Below are positions 1-11,169 of a stretch of DNA of 64,000 nucleotides, piece after piece. This DNA comes from Adiantum capillus-veneris. Taxonomy: Eukaryota > Streptophyta > Polypodiopsida > Polypodiales > Pteridaceae. Position 1 is the first letter of the stretch. Each line of letters starts with the position of its first letter. Under the pieces are notes generated by a model. That model saw only the letters and a list, made by a program, of their open reading frames with translations. It ran no database searches and was not told where the DNA came from. The position numbers and the translations under genes were made by a program. The stretch is from contig CM043967.1 in assembly GCA_014529385.2 (NCBI GenBank), positions 132,183,182-132,247,181 on the forward strand, given 5' to 3'.

Positions 1-125
1 TATTTGAAAGATACAACTAGCAACTGGTGGCTTACCACAATTGTGGAAAAACGCAAAATCAAAGACTGGGAGGAGTTTAAAAAGGAGTTTTATGCTCAAT
101 TCCTTCCTCCCGACTTTTTGATGAT
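1..125 (+). pseudogene. Retrotransposon gag fragment (plus strand)
   Basis: The first ~40 codons read as a capsid-type retrotransposon gag segment, with the W-W pair followed by WEEFKKEFYAQFLP that is usual in plant Ty3/gypsy gag. Similarity stops near 125, before the minus-strand Tat-like integrase begins. The left edge of the window cuts the fragment. Which element it belongs to cannot be told from 125 bases. Confidence 0.6.
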
Positions 126-227
126 GTGTAGAAAGAATGGGATTGGCTCTCCCAAAGAGAGCAACTCATTTTGCTCCACCATCATTAATCTAGCATGATA
201 TAATTTAAGACGCGATCCATTTACCCT

Positions 228-1290
228 CTACTTATGTAGAATCCCATCCAGGTTAGCCAGCTGACATGTACCATTCGGAAAACACTCAACTACCTTGAAA
301 AGGCCTTCCCACTTAATTTGAAACTTCTTTTGGAATGTCTTGTCCAGCTTACTTTTGTAGCGCAAAACCAAGTCATGTTTCTTGATACCCTTACTTTTGA
401 CCTTTTCATTTATCTTTTCTAAAGCCTTATCTTGCATCTGTTCATAATGTTCCAATGCGCTCATTCTATCCTGTTGAACCTCTTGTAATTGTAAGAGCCT
501 CTCTTTGAATGCATCATTGGACTGCCCAAGCAACTTCTCTAACATCTTGACCGGAGGCAACTCTACTTCCACAGGCAATAGTGCTTCCTTTCCATAAACC
601 AAATGAAATGGAGTAAACCCTGTACCTGTCTTTACCGAAGTACGGTAAGCCCATAATGCACTAGGCAATTCTAAATCCCAATTCTTTCCTTGGTGCTCTG
701 TCACTTTCGAAAGAATTTGTACCAACTCACCATTGGATCTTTCATTTAAGCCATTACATTGTGGGTAATAAGGAGTGGTATGCTGGTGCCTAATCTTCAT
801 CTTCGCGCATAAAAAGTCTAATAGTTTAGCTCTAAACTCCGGCCCCTTGTCCGAAAGTAGCTCCAGTGGCACCCAAAACATGCAACACATTTCATCGTAC
901 ACAAATTTTGCCACATCCTTTGCAGTGATTTGTTTTACTGCTATAGCCTCTACCATCTAGAGGAGAGAGTCCACTACAGTCAAAATATAGCTTTTGCCCT
1001 TGCTTGTGATAGGTAACGGGCCTATTGCATCAATCCCCCACTTTTCAAACACATCAATCGTCATAATGGTTTTTCGTAGCTCTGGCTTCAACACTCTCTT
1101 CCCAAATGCTTGACACCTATTGCAAGACCTACACCAATGGTGAACATCCTTGTGCAAACTAGTTCATACATACCACTCTTGCAAGATCTTATGCAAGGTG
1201 ATCTTTAGAGAAAAATGTCCGCCACATGCGCCTTCATGATTCTCTTCCAACACTCTATAATACTCCAGCCGCCAAGGTACATGTCTCAAC
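228..1290 (-). pseudogene. Integrase of a Tat-like Ty3/gypsy retrotransposon
   Basis: The minus strand reads a retroviral-type integrase, the enzyme that joins retrotransposon cDNA to chromosomal DNA. The N-terminal H-H-C-C zinc module is visible (NHEGACGGHF, then HHWCRSCNRC near 1,100-1,140). The catalytic core follows with all three acidic residues in context: the D of GIDAIGPL (~1,015), the D of LSDKGPEF (~840) and the E of GLNERSNGEL (~745). The C-terminal part (KEALLPVEVELP and onward) runs to 228. Stops near 957 and 1,158 break the frame, so it is dead. It is the downstream pol part of the decayed element whose RT and gag lie at 1.8-4.2 kb. Confidence 0.85.
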
Positions 1291-1299
1291 ACGAGATCA

Positions 1300-1872
1300 A
1301 TCCCTTTCATGTATAAGACATCACCAATCAATTTGTACTTGGATGCTTTACGCACAAAACCATACTTCTTAGACTTATGAATGTCCTTCGGAATGATTCG
1401 TGTTAGCAAAAACTCCTCTTCTTGAGCCAAACTTTCCGAGCCATAATAAAGAGGTAAATTGGTCCTCAACACAAATAGCTTCCCAATCATGCTTTGAGCT
1501 GCTTCATGTGCCTCTCCATTTAGAGCACGTTCAATGTGTCTGATACTCCATGCTTCAAACTTTTTTAACAGGCCTTTAATTCTGAAACACATTTTCCTTC
1601 AATGAGGTGTTCTTGCTCTTCCACACACCCAACACTTGTATCACAATTAACAAGGCATCACCTGCTATGCTCAACCTTCTAATCCCATGCTTCAAACAAA
1701 TGTGTAATCCGGCTAACAACGTAGCATATTCAGCTTCATTGTTACTATGCACATCCAATTTGAACCCTCTCTTGTATACTAGCTTCCCCTCTGGATCGTA
1801 AAGTGCTATACCCTGGCTCTTTCTGTATGAGCCATCAAAGAACAACACATGTGCATTGCTGATTTGTGGCAC
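1300..1872 (-). pseudogene. Second (plant aRNase H-type) RNase H domain of the Tat-like element
   Basis: Between the RT-linked RNase H and the integrase the minus strand encodes another RNase H fold: VLFFDGSYRKSQGIALYDP (first Asp), then NNEAEYATLLAGL (catalytic Glu), then the D of IAGDALL. It continues after a frame change near 1,580 as KKFEAWSIRHIERALNGEAH. A second RNase H in this position is the hallmark of the Tat lineage of plant Ty3/gypsy (Tat, Ogre, Retand), from which I infer the lineage. The frame break between 1,576 and 1,592 makes it a pseudogene. Confidence 0.75.
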
Positions 1873-2960
1873 TTCTCAACTACCCTTTTCACCACCTCTT
1901 CCTTAACAAGAAGGGGATTCTCCTTGTAAGTCAACAAATCCGCTAGGGTAGCTCTTGTACTGTCTTCCACTAAAAAAGAGAACTCAAACTCTTGCAGCTC
2001 AATTACGAACTTCTTGACCACATTTGATATATTTGTGCCATTAATTAACTGTGGCAAAAAGGTGTAACTCGTTAAGAAAACAAAAGGTCGTGGTAGTAAA
2101 TAATGACGAAATCTTCGACAAGCAAATATTACATTGGCCGTCACTAGCTCTACTTCCAACAATTTTCTTTCTGCTATCAACTTCTCTCGGCTTGCACAAT
2201 ACACTGGCCTCATATAATGGCCGTTCTTCCCCTTTTGCAAAAGCATGGCTCCAATGGCATCATCCCCTACCGATGGATTTACATAAAACACTTGCTCCCA
2301 CCTGCATGGATGACAACCCTCCTAACACCTCTTTCACCTTGAAACACTTCTTTGCACTTGTCATTCCATTGCAATGGATCATGCTTCGCCACTTGTTGTA
2401 ATGGATAAAGGAGCTGTGAAGAGAATGGAATAAATCGTGCCATGTACTTCACTTTGTGTATAAAGGTTGCCAACTGCTTTGTACTCTTAGGTGATGTAAG
2501 AAGAATAATAGACTTAACCTGTCTGGATCAGCCTCAATGCCATTTTCTGACACCATATGGTCCAATAACTTCACCCTTGGCTGTGCTAGATGACATTTCT
2601 TTGGATTTAGTTGTCCTCCATATTCATCATATCGAGCCAATACCATTTGCAGCTTCTCATGGTGTTCAGCCCTACTGCTGTAGACACAAAAGTCGTCCAT
2701 AAAATCTTAAATACAACGACCAATGAATGGTGCCAATACCCAATTTGCTCTCTTGATAGAAAGACGGTCCATTTGACAACCCAAATGGCAATACCGTGTA
2801 GCAATAGGAACCCCATGGCGTAATGAAAGTTGTCTTTGTTCGGTCTTTAAGAGCGATCTTCAATTGAAAATAGCCTGAAAAACCATCACACACACTGTAC
2901 CTCTCATAACCTGCCATTGAATCTAAGATCTGATCAATGAATGGAAGAGGATATGGGTTC
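1806..2960 (-). pseudogene. Reverse transcriptase plus first RNase H of the Tat-like element
   Basis: On the minus strand the RT palm is recognisable: YSVCDGFSGYFQLKIALKD (first catalytic Asp), then PFGLSNGPSFYQ, then the MDDF catalytic box (MDDFCVYSSRAEHH, ~2,690). The connection domain (VKYMARFIPFSSQLLYPLQQ) follows, then the first RNase H (VNPSVGDDAIGAMLLQ to TLADLLTYKENPL). At least three frame changes between 2,450 and 2,820 split it, so it cannot encode a working enzyme. The order RT, RNase H, second RNase H, integrase runs 5' to 3' on the minus strand. Confidence 0.85.
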
Positions 2961-4250
2961 TTCTTAGTGGCTGTGTGGTCCTCTTCCCAATAGGCATCAC
3001 TAATATATCCTCCAGCTTTGCTGCCTTCTCCAAAGTGACCACACTCATCACTTTTGTCTTCCCCTTTTCGTCTTGGGTTAATCCACTGGTTCCTTCTTCT
3101 TCCTTAATTTCAATGCCATAATCATTTGACCTAGTTAACACGTGTTTTGGCAATAGATACATGTCTCCCCCCATCCTTGGTGACTTATCACATTGCGGGT
3201 TGATGTGGCTCCGTAATTATAACACGTGGGCGTCTGCCTCCCATAGTTACCAGGAACGGGAAATCGGAACGGGGAACGGCAACATGCATGAAATGCCATT
3301 CCCTGTTTTGGATACTCACGTTTGAAACACGGAACGAGGATTCGGAACGGGAAATTGGGATGGGAATGGGGAATGGGGACATGAAAATGGCCATTCCCTG
3401 TTACTATGCTGCCTCAAGACTCTACCATTGCTTTGTCCAACACCATTCTTGGGTCTTTCTTCACCTCCTGGCTGATTTGCAAACCTCCCCCGACCTCGAT
3501 TATTTCCCACATTACCTAGCATGTTTAGGCTGATATTCTTGATTAAATCTACCACTTGTTTCATGTCTTGCCTTAGCCCATCATCTTGCACTGATGTAGT
3601 GACCACTGCTGGCATAACCTAAGGAGTAATAGAAACCACTGGTTCATGATGAACCCCTGGCATGCGACCTTGCAAAGAATCCATAGGCTGGAACTCAGAC
3701 CTCCTGGGCGAAGAATGTACTCCTAGGTGACTCATTCTTCTCAGCTTCCACTCTTTGTTCCTCGCTACATCTAGTGCATCTTCATACGTCCTAGGCTTCT
3801 TTAGCTCCACTCTCCAATGTATATTCTCCCAAAGACCAGCCAAGAACCTGTCCTCCATCATCATGTCAAGTGGGGATACCTGTGGTGCTAACCTTGCACA
3901 TCCTCTCCCATGCCATTGAAAACTTACATATGTACGCATCTATTAGCTCACCTTTCCTTTGCATCAAACCCTGTACTTCTTGCCACACTTTGTCAGGATC
4001 TTCTGTCTTTACAAACTCCACTTCTAATCCATGCCGTAGATTGTCCCAACTTAATCTCATAGGTGGATCAACCACACGCAACTCCTCTTCAAATGCTTTG
4101 GACCAAACTCGTGCATCACTCTTCAAACAAATCTAGAGAAGACCTAACATTTGCGCAGGATCATGAATCTGGTTGCTAATGCATGCAACCTCCATCTTTT
4201 CCAAAAAGTCTTCCACATCTTCATGACTTCTTCCATGAAATTCCGGATAA
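2961..4250 (-). pseudogene. gag region of the Tat-like element, broken
   Basis: The minus strand encodes a gag capsid-like stretch from about 4,250. It includes the segment with PPMRLSWDNLRHGLEVEF, the WQEVQGLMQRKGELIDAYI motif and DRFLAGLWENIHWRVELKKP. A linker rich in R and G leads to a degraded zinc-knuckle-like CYNYGATSTRN near 3,215, where the second Cys is replaced by Tyr. Several frame changes are present. The knuckle is separated from the capsid by the small inserted sequence at 3,250-3,400. I could not identify the protease. Confidence 0.7.
3250..3400. mobile_element. Candidate small inverted-repeat insertion (MITE-like)
   Basis: A 151-base block interrupts the gag linker. It starts CCAGGAACGGG and ends CATTCCCTG, giving imperfect inverted ends, and TTA lies on both sides (3,247-3,249 and 3,401-3,403). 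Inside, GGAACGG/GGAATGG motifs repeat. The size and 3-base flank suit a PIF/Harbinger-type MITE, but the ends match imperfectly and the interior is low in complexity. Confidence 0.35.
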
Positions 4251-5213
4251 GAGAAATTCATGGCTACTCAAGTTTCGATGCTTTGAGAACCCCTTCTAAC
4301 ACAGGTGCAAGAACCCAAAACCTTTTACTGACTCAATCCCCAGAAACTTCAATGGAGCTCAAGCTTTAGAAAAGGATGAACACATGCACATCAAATGAGT
4401 TTTCATAGTTAATCATTGGAATTACAACAGGCAAAGGGGATTCCAGTATCTCTCTTAATCTTCTTGGCCCAAATATAAAGACTATGCACTGCTGGTAAAA
4501 AATCTTATTGTGCACATGAACATTTATCTCGATTCTTTGTGCAAAATGAAAAGGAGTGAACTGAGGTCTGTCGTGATTATCCATTAAAGGCAAACCATGC
4601 CGTCCCAAGAAAGCACACTTGACTAATTACCCTCTAAGTTTGCCAGAATTTCAGGAGCATAATAGCGTAAATGGCTCAAAAGACCAAAAACCAGCCATCA
4701 CAACTTGGAAAAATTTTGGCAGAGTTTCCCCAGAAGTAGAGTAATAAGAACCCAAAATATAGATTGTATATGTATGCATAACCTGCCAACAATGGAACCC
4801 AAGCATCAAGTAGGAATCACAAGTACATAGCCTATGACGAGGTCACGAAAAGGGTGCTCCAGCCACTTGTATCAGCGAAAGGATCTCCACACTTGAAAAT
4901 CCCCCAGCTCAAAAAAACCTCACCACGACCCTCTGACGAAAGTTTATGCAAATATCGTATAGTCAAGTCTCAGAAATGGCTGGGAATGCCAAATAAAACC
5001 AATTATAGCTCCACAAAGGCGTACAATGGTAGTATCCACAAGTAACGTACAATACAAGACAATGCACTCAAATTGGCGCCAAATGATGCATACCCACGGC
5101 AACTGCAAGTGACTGCCACTTGCCAATATATCACTCTACTCCAGCTACTTGTAACTTGTAATCTCGAAGCTGAAGGTACTCGAAGAAGATCCTCCATGGG
5201 GGCGCCAAAAGAA
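4251..5213 (-). other. Probable 5' leader of the Tat-like element with PBS-like site
   Basis: No credible coding sequence. The minus strand just inside 5,213 reads TTGGCGCCCCCATGG. It begins with TGGCGCC, the start of the tRNA-Asp-type primer binding sites common in Tat and Athila elements, but the rest diverges. This suits a 5' leader between an LTR (5,214 upward) and gag (below 4,250). The assignment is an inference. Confidence 0.35.
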
Positions 5214-6240
5214 TGTGAGCGGGATGGAAACACACACAACGCCTCTATAATCACCCGACACACACTCTTGGGCACCACTCGGCTTACACAATCCACATGG
5301 CCGGGACAGGGAACACACCGATGGAGTGAGAGGAGAGAGACTATTCATTTGCCCACTCAACACAGACACACACACACACACACCCAAAAAACTCAGCTCA
5401 AAAGAGGAAGATTTTTGATGTTTAGATATAATTGAGCTTGGGTCAACACCAATGGGACAAATAGCTCACACAATATGGATGAAATATGCCAGATACAATT
5501 ACAAATTTGAGCAGAGGCTTCGTTTACAGGAGAAACTTACACAACAAAAACAACAAAAAAAATGAGGAATTTGGCAAAATGGACAGCGCCATTTTGTCCG
5601 GAACGGCCCAAAACCCCAATCTACAATATCAAAGTGCTCAAATCCGACCTCAGTTGAGCAGTTTATGGCCAAAACAAACTCCAAAAACAGCAAAAACTCA
5701 GTTGCGGCTGTTTCTCCTCTTCTCTCCACGTTTTTTCTGGTTTTTTTCTCTGATTTTTCAGTGTTCACACTTCACTTTATCCCTTGGGCACCTTAAGGCC
5801 TTTTCATTGACCTCAAATGGATTCCGGACAGGCCAAAAAATGGCCACGTAGTGCATTTTTGTCACCCTTCTACATCCATCCGTACACCTAGCACTCAAAT
5901 TTTCCCAATAATGCATCCCGCAATCACGTGAAGTGGCTCCCAAATACAGTTCTCATGATGACCTTTTTGCATCATTATCACAAGAAAACATTCCCATTGT
6001 GTCCTCACTTACCATGTGCAAGTCTTGATCCCATTTGTCCTCCTAACGCCATTGGATGCCACTTGACGCACCTGCTTACCTCATGGCGTCTGTCCGTTGA
6101 TAGCTTCCTCGAGAAGTTTTACGCTCTACAAACTCCTCATTATTATAGAAAAAAAACACTGATACTGGTGACAATGAAAATCGATGTACTATGTACATGT
6201 TGTCCTACTTGTACACATGTGGGCCCCACGTAACCACCTG
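5214..6240 (-). repeat. Possible 5' LTR of the Tat-like element
   Basis: Sequence above the PBS-like site begins TGTGAGCGGG on the plus strand. It is AT-rich and non-coding, with an (AC)n run near 5,366-5,383. No second copy is present in the window because the element is cut on its other side, so the LTR limits cannot be checked. Short open frames here look accidental. Confidence 0.25.
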
Positions 6241-6329
6241 GCTCTGGAAAATGGGCAATTCTTTGTTCGATGCACCATGCATGTGTATGTACATATGCGC
6301 AGTCACTTCTTCCAAAAAACTCCTGACAA

Positions 6330-6660
6330 CGCCATTTCGCTCATGTAGCTGCACCTCTCAATGATCTCACAAAGAAAAAGATATCTTTTGTATGGGGGAC
6401 TAATTAGAAGGAAGCTTTTGAAAAACTCAAGTACCTTCTCACCCATGGATCCATCCTTATCGTATTTGATCTCCGAAAACCATTTGAAGTACATTGTGAT
6501 GCTTTAGGCGATTGCATTGGCTCAGTCTTCAATCAAGAAGGCCATGCAATAGCTTATGAAAGTTGACAACTTCGTGATGTGGAGCTTCATGCTTCCATCT
6601 ATGAGAAAGAACTTATGGCAGTCATCCATGCTCTCTCCGGACACGGATAAATTCCGAGGT
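6330..6660 (+). pseudogene. Ty3/gypsy RT-RNase H fragment
   Basis: The plus strand reads the end of an RT connection domain and the start of RNase H: AHVAAPLNDLTKKKI, EAFEKLKYLLTHGS, then KPFEVHCDALGDCIGSVFNQ with the first catalytic Asp, and YEKELMAVIHALSGHG with the Glu. An in-frame stop follows HAIAYES. Both ends are truncated. It is a plus-strand relic unrelated in orientation to the neighbouring Tat-like element. Confidence 0.8.
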
Positions 6661-6819
6661 TACACTAGAAAAATTTACCCGTATTATGTTCAAATAATTA
6701 ATTGGTACCAAATGTATAAGTTCATAAATTCATTGTGCGTGCACAAAAATCATTTTTATTTATCTGTAGCCTTAGCTAAAAATATTACAATAGCCAATGT
6801 CTGCTACGTGTAGGCATTG

Positions 6820-7440
6820 GGGAGTGTTCCCTTACAGTTGCATTAGTACCCAGCGTAGGTATTTATCTGCATGTGAATCGCCTCTTATTAATAGTTCATC
6901 AACTTATTAAGAAGTGACATTTTTGCATCACTTTTAGAAATAGTGGGTTTCTATTGGCATTGCCCGACCTAGCTTATTAAGTGACCCTAGGGGTCACTTC
7001 TCAACAATAAGTCAGTACCTGCAGTACAAGTACCAAGTACTTGCAGTACCTCATGACCTCTCTGGCGTTCTTGCACCAAATCAGCCAGCCCATCGTACCA
7101 GATCAGCCAGTGTTTTCAGATTTTCACACGAGCTAGTTAGCGTTTTCAGTTTTCGCTAAAGTACCATATCAGCCCTGCATTTTCACATTCAGCAGCCAAT
7201 GTTTTTCAGTTTTCAGCCCATCGCTGCCACCGGCGATAGCAGATCAACTTATAGCCTCATTGCCATTGCAGATCGTATCTAGAATCCCTAGCGTTTTTGC
7301 TGTCCAGCCCTTAGCTGCGCAGATCCAAGCATCTACTGCACGATCCCATCAGCATCTAGAACATTGTAACAACGTTTGTGCAATCTAAAGCAAATACCTC
7401 TCTAGCGATAGAGAGGGGGGAAGCAAGTACTTGCAGATCC
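6820..7440 (+). repeat. Divergent LTR remnant related to the LTR at 18,162
   Basis: The block shares scattered segments with the LTR at 18,162-19,322: repeated TAGCGTTTT/TTTTCAG tracts, the string around GCATCTAGA-CATTGTA, GTTTGTGCAAT, and CTCTC-CGATAGAGAGGGGGG. It is too diverged to define ends. Downstream, about 7,425-7,490, the segment around GGCCAAGCAATTA is also found near 18,063-18,087. Confidence 0.45.
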
Positions 7441-8163
7441 TTGCCGAGTGGGCCAAGCAATTAAAGAGTTTCCAAAAGAGCATACCAAGCAAGTTGGTGC
7501 TTCCAAAGTTTACATGAAATTTTATTATAGAATATTCGTGTCTCGACCCCGAACTTATTAGCCACTCCCACCCTTACTCCATCGCGCATCCGCTCTGTCT
7601 TATGCCCGAAGTTACATGCTTTCTAACATCTTCCTTCGGAGTGAAGCTTCTGGCAGAGTGGGGTAGTCTAAAAGGTTTGCCACAAAAACTGTAGCAGATT
7701 AGAACTTGAAATTTCTCGACATCTCGCAATAGGTATCTTTTGTCGAGTTGACAATCTTGGAGGTCGAGTGTGATTGCTATATCTTGGGACTATCATCACC
7801 GCTACAAGAACATTGTATGTCCAAAAACTCATGGACCATGCTGCGGTGAGCTATAACCCTATGGAAGAAATCTAACCCTAATTTTGGTGCAAGTTTCAGG
7901 ATGGAAAGCCAGTTGTCTCTTCGAGCTTGACTGATGTCGAGAATGATTTTTTAGTTTGATTTAGCAGTTTTCTGAGTTCTGTTTGAGAACTTGTTTGGTG
8001 ATCCTTTTTGGGATTTGTTTGAAATGGATGGTATCTGTTTTTACCCTGTCTTGGTGCCGATTTTGCATTGTTTGACTTTGGTTTTAATACTGGTTTCAAC
8101 GATTGGTGATTTACTCCCGGGTAGTATTGAAGAGAATTGATATTTGAGAATGCTTGCACATTA
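7441..8163. other. No recognisable gene
   Basis: TE-derived intergenic DNA by context. A 90-codon minus-strand open frame at 7,896-8,168 has no recognisable motif. Nothing else stands out. Confidence 0.4.
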
Positions 8164-8520
8164 CTCATGGCCCAGATCCTTGTGGTTATTTGCGGGGGGA
8201 GTATTGAATGTTTGAAAAGTGTTTTTTTTTCTTATGGCCCCGACTCTTGTGGTTATTTACGGGGGGAGTATTGTTGTTGTTGTTACTCATAGCCCGGACC
8301 TAGATGGTTATTTACGAGGGGAGTATTAAGAAGTCTAAGCAATGGTTACTCTCAGCACCTCCAAACGACGCAAACTGCGGTTTGGGAGGCGTTCGGTTGT
8401 AAAAGGCCTCTATATCTCATGGCCCGGATCTTTTTAGGTTATTTGCGGGAAGACTGACGAGGGAGTCATTGAACAGCTCATGGCCTGGACGTGGATGGTT
8501 ATCTGCGGGGGGAGTGTTCA
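8164..8520 (+). repeat. Five dispersed copies of a polypurine-ended ~43-base motif
   Basis: A motif of the form CTCATGGCCCGGA, then GGTTATTTGCGG, then GGGAGTATTG occurs five times, at about 8,164, 8,231, 8,286, 8,416 and 8,477, separated by 10-90 bases. Each ends in a purine run (GCGGGGGGAG) resembling the polypurine tract that primes plus-strand synthesis next to a 3' LTR. Copies 1, 2 and 5 are closest to the shared form. Confidence 0.7.
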
Positions 8521-8958
8521 TCGACGGCTTTATGTTTCTATGTCTTGTAACATGCATATGTGAATATTTGTGTTGCATTGTGATGTGCCAACCACTGAAT
8601 ATTCCTTATTGGGTGAGATTGCTTGGGTATGTAATTTTAATACATCAAGACACCTGCTGGAGATTGGCACGGTATGGGTGTGATGGCTAATTTTGCTACG
8701 CCGGAATATCAAGAGCTCTGATTTGGAATGAGAATATACTTCTTATTGGATGAGATTCTTCGGGGAAGCCAACGACCCAGAATATACAGAGCTCCAATTT
8801 GGAATGAGAAAACTGATTGTCCCTCAGAATGACCACCGGAAATTTTTGAGTTAACTTGAGTTGTTTTGCAAATATACGGTAATCACGGACGATTACTTTC
8901 TTTCAAGAAGGGGAGATGTCACAAATTACTGACGTGTCAAGCCACTGAAGAACGGAGC

Positions 8959-9555
8959 TGTGCGCTCCTTGCCGCACTGTCGAAGCAAGGGACTTGCCAA
9001 TACACCGTGTACGAGCCGCAGACGGCTCCAAGCACACAACAAGCCTAAACTAGCAAGCTCAAGAGAGCAAAGGGTGTGTCACTCACCGCTCTACGCTCGC
9101 CTTCGTAGTGGATTCCTCGCCGCGATGAAGAAGAAGCTGCAGTCGTGCCGCGCTCAACCGCTTCGCCGCCGTCGTGCCTTCGTAATGCTCGATCGCACAC
9201 ACACTCTCCCTCTCTCTCTCTCTCTCTCACACATACACACACACACACGGAGGTGAAGAAGAAGAAGATGGAGATGGAGATGGAGATGGAGCAAGAGCAC
9301 TCTTCTATTGCACAAATGAGAGAATGAGTAAAAATTAGGTTTAGTTGGCTTTTATATGAGCTCACCCCATTCACACTTGGGCGCCCATGCTTAGCCAACT
9401 AATCCCTTGAATGTCCCAGTTAGAGTGCGCCTCTCATCGGCGATCACTCTTACCCTTTTCCTATTGGTCCGACAAGCCCGGTACCTGACTCTACCAAATA
9501 CATAATACACGTCCGTCGTAGGTGATAGGGTGTTCGTGAGCCGTGAGGGTTAACA
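8959..9555 (-). repeat. 3' LTR of the non-autonomous element
   Basis: 597 bases, TGTGCGCTCC to GGTTAACA on the plus strand. It contains a (CT)n(CA)n stretch and a (GGAGAT)n stretch that are longer than in the partner LTR. Other differences seen by eye include CGTAGTGG against CGTAATGG and GTGTTCG against GTGTCCG. Confidence 0.95.
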
Positions 9556-9570
9556 TGCCCCCCTTCCTGA
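9556..9570 (-). promoter_or_regulatory. Polypurine tract
   Basis: The minus strand reads AGGAAGGGGGGCA directly before the 3' LTR start TGTTAACC. This is the expected position and composition of the plus-strand primer for LTR retrotransposon reverse transcription. Confidence 0.85.
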
Positions 9571-11169
9571 TGTAGATTCCGTCCTCGGAAGCTATTGAGT
9601 TGAAGCTGGTTCGTCGAGGTGGAAGAGCATTTGAGATGAATGTCCTTAGCCTTCTTCAGTCACTGCAAAATCAAACAGCATTGGCACAGTAATTGCATTC
9701 TCTTAAAAAGCATATGCAGTTTTAGGTAGACAAATTGATTGGTAAAAGAATTTCAAACAATTTGTTAGCAATGAACATTAAATTGCAATGTAATCAAATG
9801 CATAAACAGATGTAAAGGTAGAAAATTAAACAAGTCTGGGGTCGCTAATTTGATGGTCGAAAGGCACTAGAGATCGAATATTAATACCATGGGTAAGCTT
9901 CTTAATTTTCTGTGGTCAATTAAGTTGTTTAATCGCGAGAGCCAAGTATTCATGTTCGAGGGCTGACTAGAGGCTATATCTAGAAAACCTTGTAGTTAAG
10001 CTATTATAAAAGGAATTTCTCATGAAATCATCGCCTGACTGATTACTTTTTCTTTGACCCCCCAAAGTCTTTTCACATTGATTCAATTATGATGTGGGTG
10101 TTTATTTTGTATGCCTTGGGTTTTTTGCTTTTCAAGGAAAAGCGCCCACACTGGGAACCTCTAGGGCTCTAGTACCATAGGCAATACATGTGAGTGAAGT
10201 ACCAATTTAAGCAGGGATTTCTCTTCCAGCTTAAAATTTTACATTGTGGCACTTTGATTTTTTGTTTGTTCATTTTCAGCATTTTAATTTTGTAACTTTG
10301 GGGGGTCATATAACACTGGTACCCTCCCCAGGCTCATCACATTAGTAAACTCCCTTTATAATACTTAAGCTAAAGGTCACTAGGGTTAAGCCCACTAGAA
10401 AGCCCTAGTACATTTCATACAATGTTGCCTAAATCGGATTAAGAACCTAAGTAACCATTGCTTATTAGGAAGGCATTCCCCATGGTATTAAGAGAAGGTT
10501 TCTAATTCCTAGTGGTCAAACTCGCTTAGTCGGACTGCTTGATTTTTAAACCTAGACAACTGATTATGACAAAACATTACATTGAATTAAATGTTTGATA
10601 CTAAGCAAATGCGCTGAATATTATGCTACCAATCACAATCAAAGCAGACAAACATAGATGCAAAAAGATAAGGGGCAATGCTAATGGACATAAAACACCT
10701 GTTTGTGTTGATGGTCGCGCTTGATCTGAAGGTTCCATGAAGGTCCAAATCCTATCAATAGCAACACGCTCCTGTACACACTAGGAAACACAAACAATAC
10801 CTCTAGGAGGCACATCAGTGGGAAAAGAGAACTTTTCTAATCACTCAACTCTAAAACAGAAACACTCCTATCGTACTAATCTTACCTACTCTCCATCACT
10901 CAAGTGATGAGGATCAAAGGTGTTTTATGACATAGGTTTCTGTTTCACTGTACCAGATGTGACATGTGTAGGTCTGAGTCAATGTTTTGACTTTTATTGT
11001 GCATACTCGTTTGCTAATTGCTCTTGCTCTTTATTTTTTTGTCTTTTGTGAGTATAAAGCTTTATATGTACATTCCCTAAGATCGGAGATTAAGAGGTCA
11101 GGGAGAAAGGTTGAGAGGGAAGCAAGTGAATGATGGATGTCCACAAACACTCCCCCTTCCTTGGGTAGA
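9571..11169 (-). other. Non-coding 3' region of the non-autonomous element
   Basis: Some 1.6 kb between the protease stop and the polypurine tract, where RT and integrase would lie in an autonomous element. I see no long open frame and no RT, RNase H or integrase motif on either strand. Confidence 0.7.
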
